A stretch of DNA of 64,000 nucleotides from JAAYAY01 sp964563135 (GTDB taxonomy: Bacteria; Planctomycetota; Planctomycetia; Pirellulales; Thermoguttaceae): assembly GCA_964563135.1 (NCBI GenBank), contig CAZLWV010000004.1, positions 43,308 through 107,307 of the forward strand. The letters are read 5' to 3'. This document shows, in pieces, positions 36,085 to 45,752 of this stretch (positions are counted from its first letter, which is position 1; every line of letters begins with the position of its first letter). Made by a program: the position numbers and the translations under genes. The notes below the pieces were generated by a model that saw only the letters and a program-made list of their open reading frames with translations, made no database searches and was not told where the DNA came from.

Positions 36085-37266
36085 ATGAGCGATCGGGCGA
36101 AGTGGTCCGACATCGGTTTCCTGGCCCTGCTGACGGGCACGCCGGCGATGGCGACCGACATGTACCTGGCGGCCATCCCCACCATCGCCAGGCAGTGGAA
36201 TACCAGCGAGAGTATCGTCAGCCTGTCGCTCGTGCTCTGGTTTGCGGCATTCAGCGCTTTCCTGCTGGTGTGGGGCCCGATCTCCGATCGTCTCGGCCGC
36301 CGTCCGGTCCTGCTGGTCGGACTGGCGATCTTCGTCATCGCCAGCCTGCTCTGCGCCGGAGCGGGAAATCCCGCCCAGTTGATCGCCTTCCGCATCCTCC
36401 AGGGCATGGGGGCCGCGTCTCCTTCGACCATGGTGATGGCCATCTGCCGCGATCGTTTCCAGGGCGAGGTGCGCCAGAAGGTGCTCGGTTTCATCGGCGT
36501 GGTCATGCCGGTCGTTCCCATGGTGGCGCCGATCGTCGGGGCCGGCGTGATGGCCCTGGCCGGCTGGCGCTGCATCTTCCTCGTTCAGGCGAGCCTGGCC
36601 GCTGTCTCACTCGTCCTTTCCGTTCGGTTCCGGGAAACGGCCCACACCGATCCGGAACACGGCCTGGTCGACTCGTTCCTCCGCTACGGACGGCTGCTGG
36701 CCAACGCGAGGTTCCTTGCCGCCAATACCACCATGGGCCTCGGACTCGGTCCGCTGTTCGGTTTCATCGCCTTCTCGCCCATCCTGTACCAGAAGATTTT
36801 CGGCCTCTCGGGAATCGCCTTCGCCGTGCTGTTCGGACTCAACGCGGCGGCAAGCATGCTCGGCGCGGCGATCTGCATCCGGCTGACCGCCAGAATCTCC
36901 CAGTACCGGCTGCTCACCGCCAGCTTCGTCATCACCTTGGCGGCCGCCGCCGGAATCCTCGCGATCGGCAGCGTTCACCCCTTCGTATTCGCCGCCCTGA
37001 TGGCGATCGTCACCGTCTGCATCGGGCTGAGTCGCCCCTTGAGCAACCACCTGGTTCTGGAGCAGGTCACGCAGGATATCGGCGCCGCTTCCTCGTTCCT
37101 CGTTTTCTATCAGGGGATCGTGGGCGCGGTCTGCATGTGGCTGGTCTCCCTGCCCTGGCCGGCTCCGATCACCGCCTTCGGGACGATGGTCCTTTCGATC
37201 TCTGCCGCCATCCTGGCGGTCTGGCCGTTCCTGCTCAGGGCCCTGCAAGCCCATGATGTCGGGTGA
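36085..37266 (+). CDS. Bcr/CflA-type MFS exporter
   Basis: A 393-residue transporter with twelve predicted helices, the DHA1 drug/proton antiporter type. It shows the family's signature WGPISDRLGRRPVLLVG after helix 2 and a second-half MFS pattern with FAVLFGLNAAASML. Relatives export antibiotics such as bicyclomycin or act on sulfonamides and small metabolites. It begins 106 bp after the phosphohexomutase. ATG 36085 is preceded by GAGAGCGGAG. Substrate not known. Confidence 0.85.
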   Translation: MSDRAKWSDIGFLALLTGTPAMATDMYLAAIPTIARQWNTSESIVSLSLVLWFAAFSAFLLVWGPISDRLGRRPVLLVGLAIFVIASLLCAGAGNPAQLIAFRILQGMGAASPSTMVMAICRDRFQGEVRQKVLGFIGVVMPVVPMVAPIVGAGVMALAGWRCIFLVQASLAAVSLVLSVRFRETAHTDPEHGLVDSFLRYGRLLANARFLAANTTMGLGLGPLFGFIAFSPILYQKIFGLSGIAFAVLFGLNAAASMLGAAICIRLTARISQYRLLTASFVITLAAAAGILAIGSVHPFVFAALMAIVTVCIGLSRPLSNHLVLEQVTQDIGAASSFLVFYQGIVGAVCMWLVSLPWPAPITAFGTMVLSISAAILAVWPFLLRALQAHDVG

Positions 37267-37593
37267 CAAGTCCTGGCAAGATGTGGCAGAATACCCCAGA
37301 CAATGCCCGAACCGATGGCGGTCATGCTGCGCGCTGCCGTTCTCGCCCTCCTCCTGGTGACGGCCGACCTGATGATGCTTGCCCTCGCGGCGATCGGCAC
37401 GGAGCTCCGCGGTCTGAAGATCCTCGGCAGGCTAGAGCAGCGTGGACCGGCCGGCAGCGGCCAGAAGACCGCGCAGGCCCGGGTTTCCCCGCGGCGTGGT
37501 CCCTGTCGCGGCCCCGCTTTCACAGCTTGACTCCGCCAGTGCAGGGCAGGAGAATACTCATTCCCTCGGTGATCATCTGCGGAGGTTCTCACC
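37267..37593. other. Intergenic region with one doubtful small ORF
   Basis: A possible 75-residue reading frame at 37303-37530 has one hydrophobic helix (AVLALLLVTADLMMLALAAIG), but no ribosome site and an odd basic tail; I do not call it. The start of the ceramidase-like gene has a good site (GGAGGTTCTCACC) at the right-hand end. Confidence 0.4.
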
Positions 37594-39780
37594 ATGCAGC
37601 GTACGATCCGGCGACGAGAGTTTCTCCAACGCTCTTCCGGCGCCGCCCTGTCGGCGTCGCTGGTTCTGGCCGGCGTCTCCCCGGCGGATGACCGTGCGGC
37701 TGAGCCGGGACTGCTTGCCGGAGTGGCCGAGATCGACATCTCGCCCCCGCAACTGCCTGTGCTGGCCAGCGGCGGGTTTCTCGAGCGAGTGGCCACGGAG
37801 CTGCGCGATCCGCTCTTCGCCCGCGGGCTCGTGCTCGCTCATGGCCGGAATCGGCTCGCCCTGGTGGTTGTCGATAACCTCATGATGCCCCGCGAAATGC
37901 TCGACGGCGTGAAAGAGCGGGCCGCCGCCGCGACCGGCATCCCGACGGCGGGTATTCTCATCTCGGCAACGCACACCCACACGGCGCCGTCGGTCATGGG
38001 GGCGCTTGGCACCGGCGTCGACGAGCCCTACGCGGCCTTCCTCCCCGGCAAGCTGGTCGAGTGCATCCAAAAGGCCGCGGCAGCTCTCGAGCCGGCCCGT
38101 GTCGGTTGGGCCTCGGTGGTCGATTCGGAAGACACCAACTGCCGCGTCTGGATCCGGCGTCCTGACCGTATCGGCGAGGATCCGTTCGGCAAGCCGACCA
38201 TCCGCGCAATGATGCACCCGGGCTATCAGAACCCCGATTACCTCGGCCCCTGCGGTCCCGAAGATCCCCAACTGGGCGTTCTCTCCCTGGTTCGCCCCGA
38301 CGGATCGCCGCTGGCGCTGGTTGCCAACTACTCGATGCACTATTTCGGAGCCACACCCGTCTCGGCCGACTATTGCGGACGGTTCTCGACGATCGTCCGC
38401 GAGGAACTCGGCCGGCACGCGGGGGGCCGGCCCTGCGTGGCCATGATGTCGCAGGGCATCAGCGGCGATCTGCATTGGATGGACTACTCCCGGCCTCGCA
38501 CAGCGATCGACCTGGAGGCCTACGCGCGGCGCGTGGCCGATCGAGCGCTCCAGGCGCTGGACAAGGTCCAGTACCGCGACAGTGTGCCCCTCGATGCGGC
38601 CGAGACGACACTCACCCTCGATCGCCGCCTTCCCGACAAGGAGCGGGAGGCGTGGGCCCGCCAGATTGTTGCCGCCATGGGCGATCGCACCAGGCCGGCC
38701 AGCCAGCCCGAGGTCTATGCCTGGGAACAGCTCTATCTCCTTCGGGAGCCGCAGCGGCTCGTCAGGCTCCAGGCCCTGCGGATCGGCGACCTGGCCGTCA
38801 CCGCCATTCCTTGCGAGGTCTATGGGATCACGGGTCTCAAGCTCAAGAACCAGTCGCCGTTTGCCCAGACGATGAACATCGAACTGGCCGGCGGTGGCGA
38901 GGGTTATATCCCGCCGCCGGAATTGCACCCCTTCGGGGGCTACAACACCTGGCCGGCCCGCACGGCCGGGCTGGAGCCGTCCGCCGAGCCCAAGATTGTC
39001 GAGGCGGTTCTCGGCCTGCTCGAGAAACTGGCCGCCGGACCCCGATTGCCCCAGCCCGCGGCGGCCGGTGCCTATCTGGAGGCTCTGCTGGCCGATAAGC
39101 CGGTCGCTTGCTGGCCTCTCGACAATATCTCCGGCACTCGGGCTGAAGATCGGTCGCCTTGTGGCTGCCAGGGGGTGTATGAACCTTGTGTGGCCTATTT
39201 CCTCGAAGGACCGCCCCTGGCCGGCCTCGCTCGCACCGACGGGCCCCTCCGTGCCGCCCATTTCGCCGGCGGCCGTGTGGCTGCCAGATGTCCCCTGAGG
39301 GATGCCTATTCGCTCGAAATCTGGATCCACAACTGCCTGCCGAACGATGCCCGGGCGGTGACCGGATACTTCTTCTCCCGGGGAGCCGACGGAGCCAGAG
39401 GCGCGCCCGGCGATCACCTGGGAATCGGCGGCACCTATCGGGACGGTTCGTTGGCTGGAAAACTGATCTTCTTCAACGGCGACGAGCGCAACGAACTCCT
39501 GGTGGGAAAGGCCGATCTGGCCGTGTCCGCCTGGCACCACGTCGTGCTGGTCCGCCAGGGGGCGCTCGTCAAAGTCTGGCTCAACGGCGAGGCGACGCCG
39601 CAGCTTGACGGGGAGGTGGCTCCCGGCTGTCCGGCTGATGAAACGAGCGTCTTCATCGGCGGCCGGAGCGACAACCTGTTCAACTTCGAGGGCAAGATCT
39701 GTCAGGTGGCGATCTACGATCGCGCCCTGACCGCGGAACAAGCGGCAGCCCACTATCGGGCCGCCGCCTTTTCCGCATAG
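37594..39780 (+). CDS. Neutral-ceramidase-like hydrolase with LamG tail, Tat-exported
   Basis: A 728-residue secreted protein. A twin-arginine leader (RRREFLQRSSGAALSASL) is at residues 6-23. Residues about 45-470 match the neutral/alkaline non-lysosomal ceramidase family: GVAEIDISPP at the start and the zinc-ligand strand ISATHTHTAPSVMGAL at about 123-138. Family members cleave amide-linked lipids; many planctomycete members have no known substrate. The C-terminal 230 residues form a LamG/concanavalin-like domain (SLEIWIHNCLPNDARAVTGYF, then GNDERNELLVGKADL-type strands), likely binding a carbohydrate. The start is preceded by GGAGGTTCTCACC. Confidence 0.8.
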   Translation: MQRTIRRREFLQRSSGAALSASLVLAGVSPADDRAAEPGLLAGVAEIDISPPQLPVLASGGFLERVATELRDPLFARGLVLAHGRNRLALVVVDNLMMPREMLDGVKERAAAATGIPTAGILISATHTHTAPSVMGALGTGVDEPYAAFLPGKLVECIQKAAAALEPARVGWASVVDSEDTNCRVWIRRPDRIGEDPFGKPTIRAMMHPGYQNPDYLGPCGPEDPQLGVLSLVRPDGSPLALVANYSMHYFGATPVSADYCGRFSTIVREELGRHAGGRPCVAMMSQGISGDLHWMDYSRPRTAIDLEAYARRVADRALQALDKVQYRDSVPLDAAETTLTLDRRLPDKEREAWARQIVAAMGDRTRPASQPEVYAWEQLYLLREPQRLVRLQALRIGDLAVTAIPCEVYGITGLKLKNQSPFAQTMNIELAGGGEGYIPPPELHPFGGYNTWPARTAGLEPSAEPKIVEAVLGLLEKLAAGPRLPQPAAAGAYLEALLADKPVACWPLDNISGTRAEDRSPCGCQGVYEPCVAYFLEGPPLAGLARTDGPLRAAHFAGGRVAARCPLRDAYSLEIWIHNCLPNDARAVTGYFFSRGADGARGAPGDHLGIGGTYRDGSLAGKLIFFNGDERNELLVGKADLAVSAWHHVVLVRQGALVKVWLNGEATPQLDGEVAPGCPADETSVFIGGRSDNLFNFEGKICQVAIYDRALTAEQAAAHYRAAAFSA

Positions 39781-40028
39781 TCCCTCGATCGCCGGCCGCA
39801 GTCGCCTGCCCAGGCCGGGTTGACAGGCAGAGAGGGTGTCGTGGATATTTGGTCTGTGCCTGAAGGTGCCCAGCGGGCCATGCTGGACCGGGATTTCCCG
39901 GGGATGCTTTTCCGACGCGGTCGCCTCATGGGGCTCGGGTTGTTGCAGCCTGTCCCCAGGTGTCCCGTGGGCGGCGACTGCTCGCAGCGGCAGAGGGCTT
40001 TGGATCGGCTCTGAGAAACGAGACAACT

Positions 40029-41090
40029 ATGCCACTTCCCAATCAAGTGCAACACATCCTCCATCGCGGCACCGTCATTCCCGCCAGCCCATTGGCCCTC
40101 GACGGCCAGCGGCGTTTCGACCAGCGCCATCAGGCGGCCGTGTGGCGCTACTACAGCGCCGCCGGGGCAGGGGGGATCGCCGTCGGTGTTCACACCACCC
40201 AGTTTGCCATTCGCGACCCCCAGATTGGGCTTTTTCAGCCCCTGCTCACCCTGGCCGAATCCGTCTGCGACGAACTGGACGCCGGCCGGTCCGAGCCGCT
40301 GGTGCGCGTCGCCGGAATCTGCGGCCGCACGGAGGCTGCCGTGGCCGAGGCGACCTTGGCCGCCGAGCACGGTTTCCACCTGGGACTGCTCAATCTCAGC
40401 GCCATGCGAGATGCCGACAATGTCCAGCTTGCCGAGCACTGCCGCGCCGTGAGCCAGGTGATCCCGGTGTTCGGGTTCTATCTCCAGGCGAGTGTGGGCG
40501 GACGCCCCTTGCCCTACTCGTTCTGGCGGCGTTTTGCGGAAGTCGAAAACGTGGCGGCCATCAAGATCGCCGCCTTCAACCGCTACCAGACGATCGATGT
40601 CGTTCGTGCCCTGGCCGAAGCGGGGCGCGACGACGTTGCCCTCTACACGGGCAACGACGACAACATCCTCGTCGACCTGCTCGCGCCGTTCCGCTTCATG
40701 GCCGGTGGCCAGCAGGTCGAACGCCGATTCGTGGGCGGGCTGCTCGGCCATTGGGCCGTGTGGACCCGCTCGGCGGTCGAGCTCCTGGCTGCCTGCCATG
40801 AGGCGGTCGCGGCGGGCGGCGCCGCCTCGGCCGATCTGCTGGCCGCGAATGTGGCCGTTACCGATATGAACGCGGCCCTCTTCGACGTGGCCCACCAGTT
40901 CGCCGGCTGCATCCCGGGCGTCCACGAGATCCTCCGCCGCCAGGGACTCCTGCCGGGCACCTGGTGCCTCGATCCCGGCGAAGTCCTCAGTCCCGGGCAG
41001 AGCGAAGAACTCGACCGTGTCTGCCGGTCCTACCCCCACCTGACCGACGACGCCTTCGTGGCCGAAAACCTCCACCAGTGGCTGGCATGA
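40029..41090 (+). CDS. DapA-family aldolase/lyase
   Basis: A 353-residue TIM barrel of the dihydrodipicolinate synthase/N-acetylneuraminate lyase superfamily. The Schiff-base Lys is at about 179 in NVAAIKIAAFNRYQT, and the earlier AGAGGIAVGVHTTQF strand has the family's loop. Members condense pyruvate or cleave sugar acids; this one lies in a sugar-metabolism run (FGGY kinase, mutase) and may act on a sugar acid rather than in lysine synthesis. It has no signal peptide. ATG 40029 was chosen because the frame before it has no homology; the ribosome site is weak. Confidence 0.75.
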   Translation: MPLPNQVQHILHRGTVIPASPLALDGQRRFDQRHQAAVWRYYSAAGAGGIAVGVHTTQFAIRDPQIGLFQPLLTLAESVCDELDAGRSEPLVRVAGICGRTEAAVAEATLAAEHGFHLGLLNLSAMRDADNVQLAEHCRAVSQVIPVFGFYLQASVGGRPLPYSFWRRFAEVENVAAIKIAAFNRYQTIDVVRALAEAGRDDVALYTGNDDNILVDLLAPFRFMAGGQQVERRFVGGLLGHWAVWTRSAVELLAACHEAVAAGGAASADLLAANVAVTDMNAALFDVAHQFAGCIPGVHEILRRQGLLPGTWCLDPGEVLSPGQSEELDRVCRSYPHLTDDAFVAENLHQWLA

Positions 41091-41200
41091 CCCGTAGCCC
41101 GGCTCTCCGAGCCGGGACCGGATCCGCAGCAAAAGCCCCAACTCCCGGGAGGCCAGGTTGCCACTTGAGGAGCAATCTGCGGGATGGCACACTTGCCCTT

Positions 41201-41764
41201 TCACTTCTCCCGGCTCGAAGAGTCAGGCTGCGGAGGCACGCTCTTCATCAACTCGGCCAGCAGCCGGTCGTGTTCGATATTGTCTCGCATGAACCAGCTT
41301 GCCCCGACTGCCAGCGATGCCACCGCTGTCGCCAGGATCGAGCCGATCCACAGGCCGAAGCCCGCGGCCAGTCGTTCATACGACTGCCAGCAGACCCAGA
41401 TTGCCACCAGCCCGCTGAAGAGCAGTATCGCTCCGAAGACTGCCGCGGAATGCTTCAGCTTCAGGTTGACCAGCGGTGCCAGCAGCATCATTGCGTTCAG
41501 CACCGGCGAAAGGAGGCACAACAGCACCAGCGGCCGGAAGTAGGACATGCCGTACACAGCCATCATGGGATTCCCGGCCGCCTCCAAGCAGTTCGTGACG
41601 CTTTCCACAAACGTCTGCCAGCCGCTCTGGAGCGGCACCACCAGGCCGGGCGACGACCCGATCGGAGTGGCAGCCGTCAGGCGGAAGGAAGCCAGGAACA
41701 GCAGCCAGGCCAGAAGCGTCACGGCGATCCCCGTCCGCCGAATCCACCCGAACGGTTCCCTCAC
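41201..41764 (-). CDS. Membrane protein of unknown function
   Basis: A 187-residue protein with four predicted helices: GIAVTLLAWLLFLASF, MSYFRPLVLLCLLSPVLNA, SAAVFGAILLFSGLVAIWV and GLWIGSILATAVASLAVG. The loop between helices 1 and 2 is large and outside or inside is uncertain. GTG 41764 is preceded by AGGGGGAATCTC. The C-terminal tail is charged and proline-rich. It follows the aminotransferase gene closely; no family recognised. Confidence 0.6.
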   Translation of the reverse strand: MREPFGWIRRTGIAVTLLAWLLFLASFRLTAATPIGSSPGLVVPLQSGWQTFVESVTNCLEAAGNPMMAVYGMSYFRPLVLLCLLSPVLNAMMLLAPLVNLKLKHSAAVFGAILLFSGLVAIWVCWQSYERLAAGFGLWIGSILATAVASLAVGASWFMRDNIEHDRLLAELMKSVPPQPDSSSREK

Positions 41765-41801
41765 GAGATTCCCCCTTCCGCCCACGGCCAGTCTCCGCCG
41801 G

Positions 41802-42917
41802 CTACGCTCCTTCCTTGGCCAGCTTGCGCAGGGCCTCGATGCCGCGCTCGATCGTACTGTCGGTCGCGGCGTAGGAGATGCGAAAGTGGCTGTTGTGGGA
41901 GCTGAACACGTTGCCGGGAATGATCAACAACTGGTACTTCTCGATGGCCCGATGGACGAACTCCTCGCCGGTGCCCCACGGCGCCCGGGGGAACATGTAG
42001 AACGATCCGCCCGGCCGCACGATCTGGTAGAGGTCGCCGAGCCCTTCCAGCAGCATGTCGCGCTTGCGCCGATAGGCCTCGATGTGCTCGGCCACGTCGA
42101 CCCCCATGGCAGCCGCCCCCGCCCACTGGAACGGATGGGGAGCGCACACGAAACTGTACTGCTGCAGCTTGATCATCTGCTGGATGATCTCGCCCGGTCC
42201 ATGGGCGAAACCCAGCCGCCAGCCGGGCATCCCGTGGCTCTTGCTGAACCCGTCGATCACCAGAGTCTGCGGATTGAACCGGGCCGGCGAAATGAAGCTG
42301 CCGTCGTAGCAGAAGGCCCGGTAAATCTCGTCGCTCAGCAGCACCACTCCTCGCTCGGCCGCCAGTTGGGCCAGGCCGCGGACCTCCTCTTCGGAGGCCA
42401 CCACGCCGGTCGGATTCGCAGGGCTGTTGTAGAGAATCAGCTTGGTCTTGGGGGTGATGGCATTGGCGACCCGTTCCAGGTCGATGCGGAAATCCGGGTG
42501 GGTGTCGATGTACACGACCTTGCCGCCCACGACCGCGGCCAGCGCGTTGTACATCACGAAGTACGGATCAAAGACGATTACCTCGTCGCCCGGATTGACC
42601 AGGGCCATCATCGCCAGGAGCAGCCCGCCGCTCGTTCCCGAGGTGACAAACAACTGCCGGTCCTCGTGCCCGTACTCATCGTCCACCTGCTTCTGAAGCT
42701 TCTCCCTCAGAACCGGCATGCCCTGCGTCAGGGCGTAGCCGTTCTTGCCGTTCTCGATCGCCTCGATGGCCGCTCTTTTCACCTCGCCGGGCACGTCGAA
42801 GTCGGGCTGGCCGATCGACAGGTTGATCGGGTCCTTGAGCTTGGCACCGAGGTCAAATACCTTGCGAATTCCAGAAGAGTCAAATAGCTTCGTTCGGTCG
42901 GCAATCCAGTTGGGCAT
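41802..42917 (-). CDS. PLP-dependent aminotransferase, class I/II
   Basis: A 371-residue pyridoxal-phosphate aminotransferase of the aspartate-aminotransferase-like fold. The PLP Lys is 226 in GFSKSHGMPGWR, preceded by DEIYRAFCYD and NPANPTG-type NSPANPTGVV; the Arg motif FRISYAATD near the C terminus binds the substrate carboxylate. It should use 2-oxoglutarate and an amino acid; the specificity is unknown. The next gene on the strand is a small membrane protein 38 bp away. Start ATG 42917 has no clear ribosome site. Confidence 0.85.
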   Translation of the reverse strand: MPNWIADRTKLFDSSGIRKVFDLGAKLKDPINLSIGQPDFDVPGEVKRAAIEAIENGKNGYALTQGMPVLREKLQKQVDDEYGHEDRQLFVTSGTSGGLLLAMMALVNPGDEVIVFDPYFVMYNALAAVVGGKVVYIDTHPDFRIDLERVANAITPKTKLILYNSPANPTGVVASEEEVRGLAQLAAERGVVLLSDEIYRAFCYDGSFISPARFNPQTLVIDGFSKSHGMPGWRLGFAHGPGEIIQQMIKLQQYSFVCAPHPFQWAGAAAMGVDVAEHIEAYRRKRDMLLEGLGDLYQIVRPGGSFYMFPRAPWGTGEEFVHRAIEKYQLLIIPGNVFSSHNSHFRISYAATDSTIERGIEALRKLAKEGA

Positions 42918-43076
42918 GATGGTCGGGCGGGGGAAGGGTGGTGGAATGGTGCAAGCAAGGAATCATCAACCGCGAAATCGCGGGATCGGGCACCCCCGCT
43001 GCAGGCTGCGGCTTTCCGCGGTTCCAGCAACCCCGGTTCGCGCTGAACGGCGGCACGGCGGGCCCAATCCCTGATT

Positions 43077-44336
43077 CTAGTGCGGGCCCCCGTCGGCGTC
43101 GAGCACTTCCGACATCGAGCGGTCGCCCTGGCTGAGCCTGCCGAGGATCACCGTCAGCGTGGCCAGGCCGTCGGCAACGATCGCTCCGCCCGGCTCTCGG
43201 TACCAGAGACGCCCCCGCCGGTCGCCCCCCAGCCAGGCACCGCCGGCGACCATGCCCGCGTGCATCTGGGAGGGCAGGGGGCCGCAGCCCTGCACGGCGA
43301 AACCCCGGGCCTCGAGGACCCGACGGGCGGCCGGCCGCAACTCTTCCTGCACCACGATCGGCGCGCGGCGGGCGATGGTCTGGGCCGCCAGCAGCAGGAG
43401 CTTCTCGAAGGGAACCTGCCGGCCCCCTTCGTCCCACAACCGGCAGCGGCGCCCGTCGTCGTCGATTGCCGCCGCGAAGTGTCCAACGGCCTCGGAGATG
43501 GGCCCGTCAGCAGCCCCGGTCTCGCTCTGGCGGAGCACGATCCTGCAGGCCGTCGCCTGCAGCAGCCGCCCCAGGCAAACCCCCAAGGGGCGGTTGGTCG
43601 TGTGGAGCAGAAATCGCAACGGCCTCAGCCCGTGAAACGAATCCGCGTAACGCCGCTCGTAGCGGCTGAGCGCATCGATCTTGCCCGCTTTTCCGTAACT
43701 TCGCACCGGGCGATCCGGGGCCTTCTCCGCCCAGGCACAGACCGCCTCGAAGAACTCGCGCTCGCTGAGCGGCCGGCCCTCGCGGCCGTAGAAGTGGATT
43801 CCCGCTCGATGCGGATCTCCCTGGGGATTGCCGACATACAGCCCGCCGTCGGCGCCGACCTCGCCGATCGACCATGAAAGGGCAGGGGAGGGGACCGTCC
43901 CAAGATCGACCACGTCGCATCCGGCCCAGCGCAGTCGTTCGGCAGCCTCCGCCAGGTGTCTCTGGGTGACCGCTCGCCCGTCCCCCGCCAGGGCCACGGA
44001 AGGATAGGACTGCTTCGCCCCCGTCTCCTCCCGCAAGACGAGACCGAATCCTGCGGCAAAACGGCCTGCCAGCTCCGCATCGAAGCCTTCGTGGAGGTTG
44101 CCCGCAAGGCCCTCGTGCTCCAGAAAGTCGGCGGCCCTCTTTTCGCGCTCCGCCACCGGGATCTTCCTCTGGGTCCGCTCCGTCAGTCCCTCGGTATCCT
44201 CGCGATATCGGCACTGGCGGCATGCCGGATACCCCTCGCTCAGCCGTGCCAGGTGCACGGCGCGGCTGATCCGGGCCGGTTCGCTGGGGCACTGGTATTC
44301 CGGCTCCGGGACGAGCGTGAGCGGGGGCCGGCTCAT
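43077..44336 (-). CDS. Phosphohexomutase-like pseudoenzyme with Cys-rich N terminus
   Basis: A 419-residue protein whose body follows the phosphohexomutase fold but has lost the catalytic parts. Where active enzymes have the phosphoserine loop TASHNP, this one has YVGNPQGDPHRAG at about 168-180; where they have the Mg loop DGDxD, this one has IDDDGRR near 290, with the third Asp replaced by Arg. It still keeps the fold's GIHFYGREGRPLSE strand. Residues 1-60 hold Cys at 16, 38 and 41 (QCPSEP, ACRQC), a possible metal site. It lies directly downstream of the envelope lipoprotein cluster on the same strand, separated by 231 bp. A regulatory, binding or scaffold role is inferred. Confidence 0.7.
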   Translation of the reverse strand: MSRPPLTLVPEPEYQCPSEPARISRAVHLARLSEGYPACRQCRYREDTEGLTERTQRKIPVAEREKRAADFLEHEGLAGNLHEGFDAELAGRFAAGFGLVLREETGAKQSYPSVALAGDGRAVTQRHLAEAAERLRWAGCDVVDLGTVPSPALSWSIGEVGADGGLYVGNPQGDPHRAGIHFYGREGRPLSEREFFEAVCAWAEKAPDRPVRSYGKAGKIDALSRYERRYADSFHGLRPLRFLLHTTNRPLGVCLGRLLQATACRIVLRQSETGAADGPISEAVGHFAAAIDDDGRRCRLWDEGGRQVPFEKLLLLAAQTIARRAPIVVQEELRPAARRVLEARGFAVQGCGPLPSQMHAGMVAGGAWLGGDRRGRLWYREPGGAIVADGLATLTVILGRLSQGDRSMSEVLDADGGPH

Positions 44337-44567
44337 GAGAGATCCATTCCCAAGTGCTGTCGCATCAAGTCAGCCGCCTGGAGCTGGAGGACTGCCGGTC
44401 GGAAGGCGGCTGGCGCGGGTTGGATTGGACAAGCAACTCCACGCCTCTGGTGCGTGCTGGTCATCGACCGCGGTTTCGCCGCCTGCCGACCTTTCCAGCG
44501 ACTTCACCTGGCCGAAGTGCTACCTTCTCCCCGATTATCCCCGGCCGGCCCCTGGGCGACAACCCGT

Positions 44568-45752
44568 CTATCGCACCCGGCACTTGAAGCGGATCACGCC
44601 ACCTTCCTTGGGCATCATCGGGGCCTGGATCTCCCACCGCAACGCCAGCGAATCGCCTTCGTTTCGCTCGGTGCGGAATTCGGCCTTCAGGCTGCACTCC
44701 GCGCTGTCCGGCACCAGTTCCAGACGCGTGGTGAGATTGTCGATGATCGTCACGTTGCCGATCATCTGGCTTCCCACGTTGTCGAAGCGGAGCGTGAAAT
44801 CCACCGTTTCGCCCGGCAGGGCATTGGCCGTGGAGGCCACCTTGACGATCCGCAGCCGCGGGCTTCCCGGCCTCTCGTCGATTCCGTACACCGTGGCCAG
44901 ACTCTGGTCGCGCACGGCGGCTGCCGCCCGCTGGTGATCGATTGTGACCAGCACGCCCAGATCGTGGGTCCAGGTAATGGCCGCCTCGGCCGACGAGGCC
45001 AGCCGGGCCATCTCCGAGACCTCGTAGCCGCCGGTGCGAATGGTCACCAGGTTCTCGTAAGGCAGGAACGTGTCCTGCTCGAAGCCCCGCAGCTCGGCGC
45101 GGCCGGCAAGCGTGCCGCCACCCTGCTCGCTTTCCAGTGCGTTAAGCAGTTTTCGCGAGCTGCTTTCCACCGTCTGCAAATTCTGAGTGCTGCTGCGGAC
45201 TTCCTGCGTTTCCGCCGCGGCACGCATCATCTGTTCCTGGTAGACGGCGCTCGAGGCGTGCATCTGCTCGTTGAGCCTCAGGCTCACCACCTGGCGGACC
45301 GCCGAAAATCGCGGGCTGTAGATCTGCACGCGGTTGCTCGCTTCCACCATCCGGTGACCGTCGAGCGTGTCGAAATGGGCAATCGTGTCTTCCGTATCCA
45401 GATTTCGCACTTCCCAGTTGGGAAGAACCTTGGCCTGCTGGTTGCGGTCGCCGCCGTCGAACAGGTATTCGTCGGCAGGCCATGGCTGCGAGAAACCCGG
45501 AGGAGCCCAGGGGCCCGTTTCCTCCGGCGGGATCATGACGGTTTGCGGTGCCAGCACTCCGGGGCCCGGCGGTTGCATGTCCGCGGGCTGCACGGCGCCG
45601 GGGGGGCATGAACCGATCGCCCCTTGGGGGCCCCAGCCGGCTGCCGGACCGCGACAGGAACAGCATGTGGCAACGATCGTCGCTGCCAGCAACGTGGCTT
45701 TCAGACGGCCGCAAGTTCGCGGCGAGCGTGTCCAGTCCGTGCCGGTTCTCAT
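44568..45752 (-). CDS. Lipoprotein with DUF11-like domain
   Basis: A 394-residue surface lipoprotein. The signal sequence ends in the lipobox-like ATIVATCCSC at about 23-33. A Pro-rich stretch follows, then a helical middle (VSLRLNEQMHASSAVY). The C-terminal 110 residues fit the conserved repeat domain DUF11 (LRIVKVASTANALPGETVDFTL then IIDNLTTRLELVPDSAEC), which is typical of cell-wall proteins. It is the third gene of a run with two others; its ATG overlaps the stop of the one before (ATGA at 45749-45752) and GGAGGCTGCATCACG precedes it. Confidence 0.75.
   Translation of the reverse strand: MRTGTDWTRSPRTCGRLKATLLAATIVATCCSCRGPAAGWGPQGAIGSCPPGAVQPADMQPPGPGVLAPQTVMIPPEETGPWAPPGFSQPWPADEYLFDGGDRNQQAKVLPNWEVRNLDTEDTIAHFDTLDGHRMVEASNRVQIYSPRFSAVRQVVSLRLNEQMHASSAVYQEQMMRAAAETQEVRSSTQNLQTVESSSRKLLNALESEQGGGTLAGRAELRGFEQDTFLPYENLVTIRTGGYEVSEMARLASSAEAAITWTHDLGVLVTIDHQRAAAAVRDQSLATVYGIDERPGSPRLRIVKVASTANALPGETVDFTLRFDNVGSQMIGNVTIIDNLTTRLELVPDSAECSLKAEFRTERNEGDSLALRWEIQAPMMPKEGGVIRFKCRVR

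Noticed and set aside
37303..37530. 75-residue frame with one hydrophobic helix
   Set aside because: No ribosome site, and a basic tail of a type common in GC-rich spurious frames.
37573..40026. 817-residue reading frame on the minus strand
   Set aside because: Antisense to the ceramidase-like gene, which has a Tat leader, conserved His motifs and a strong ribosome site on the plus strand.
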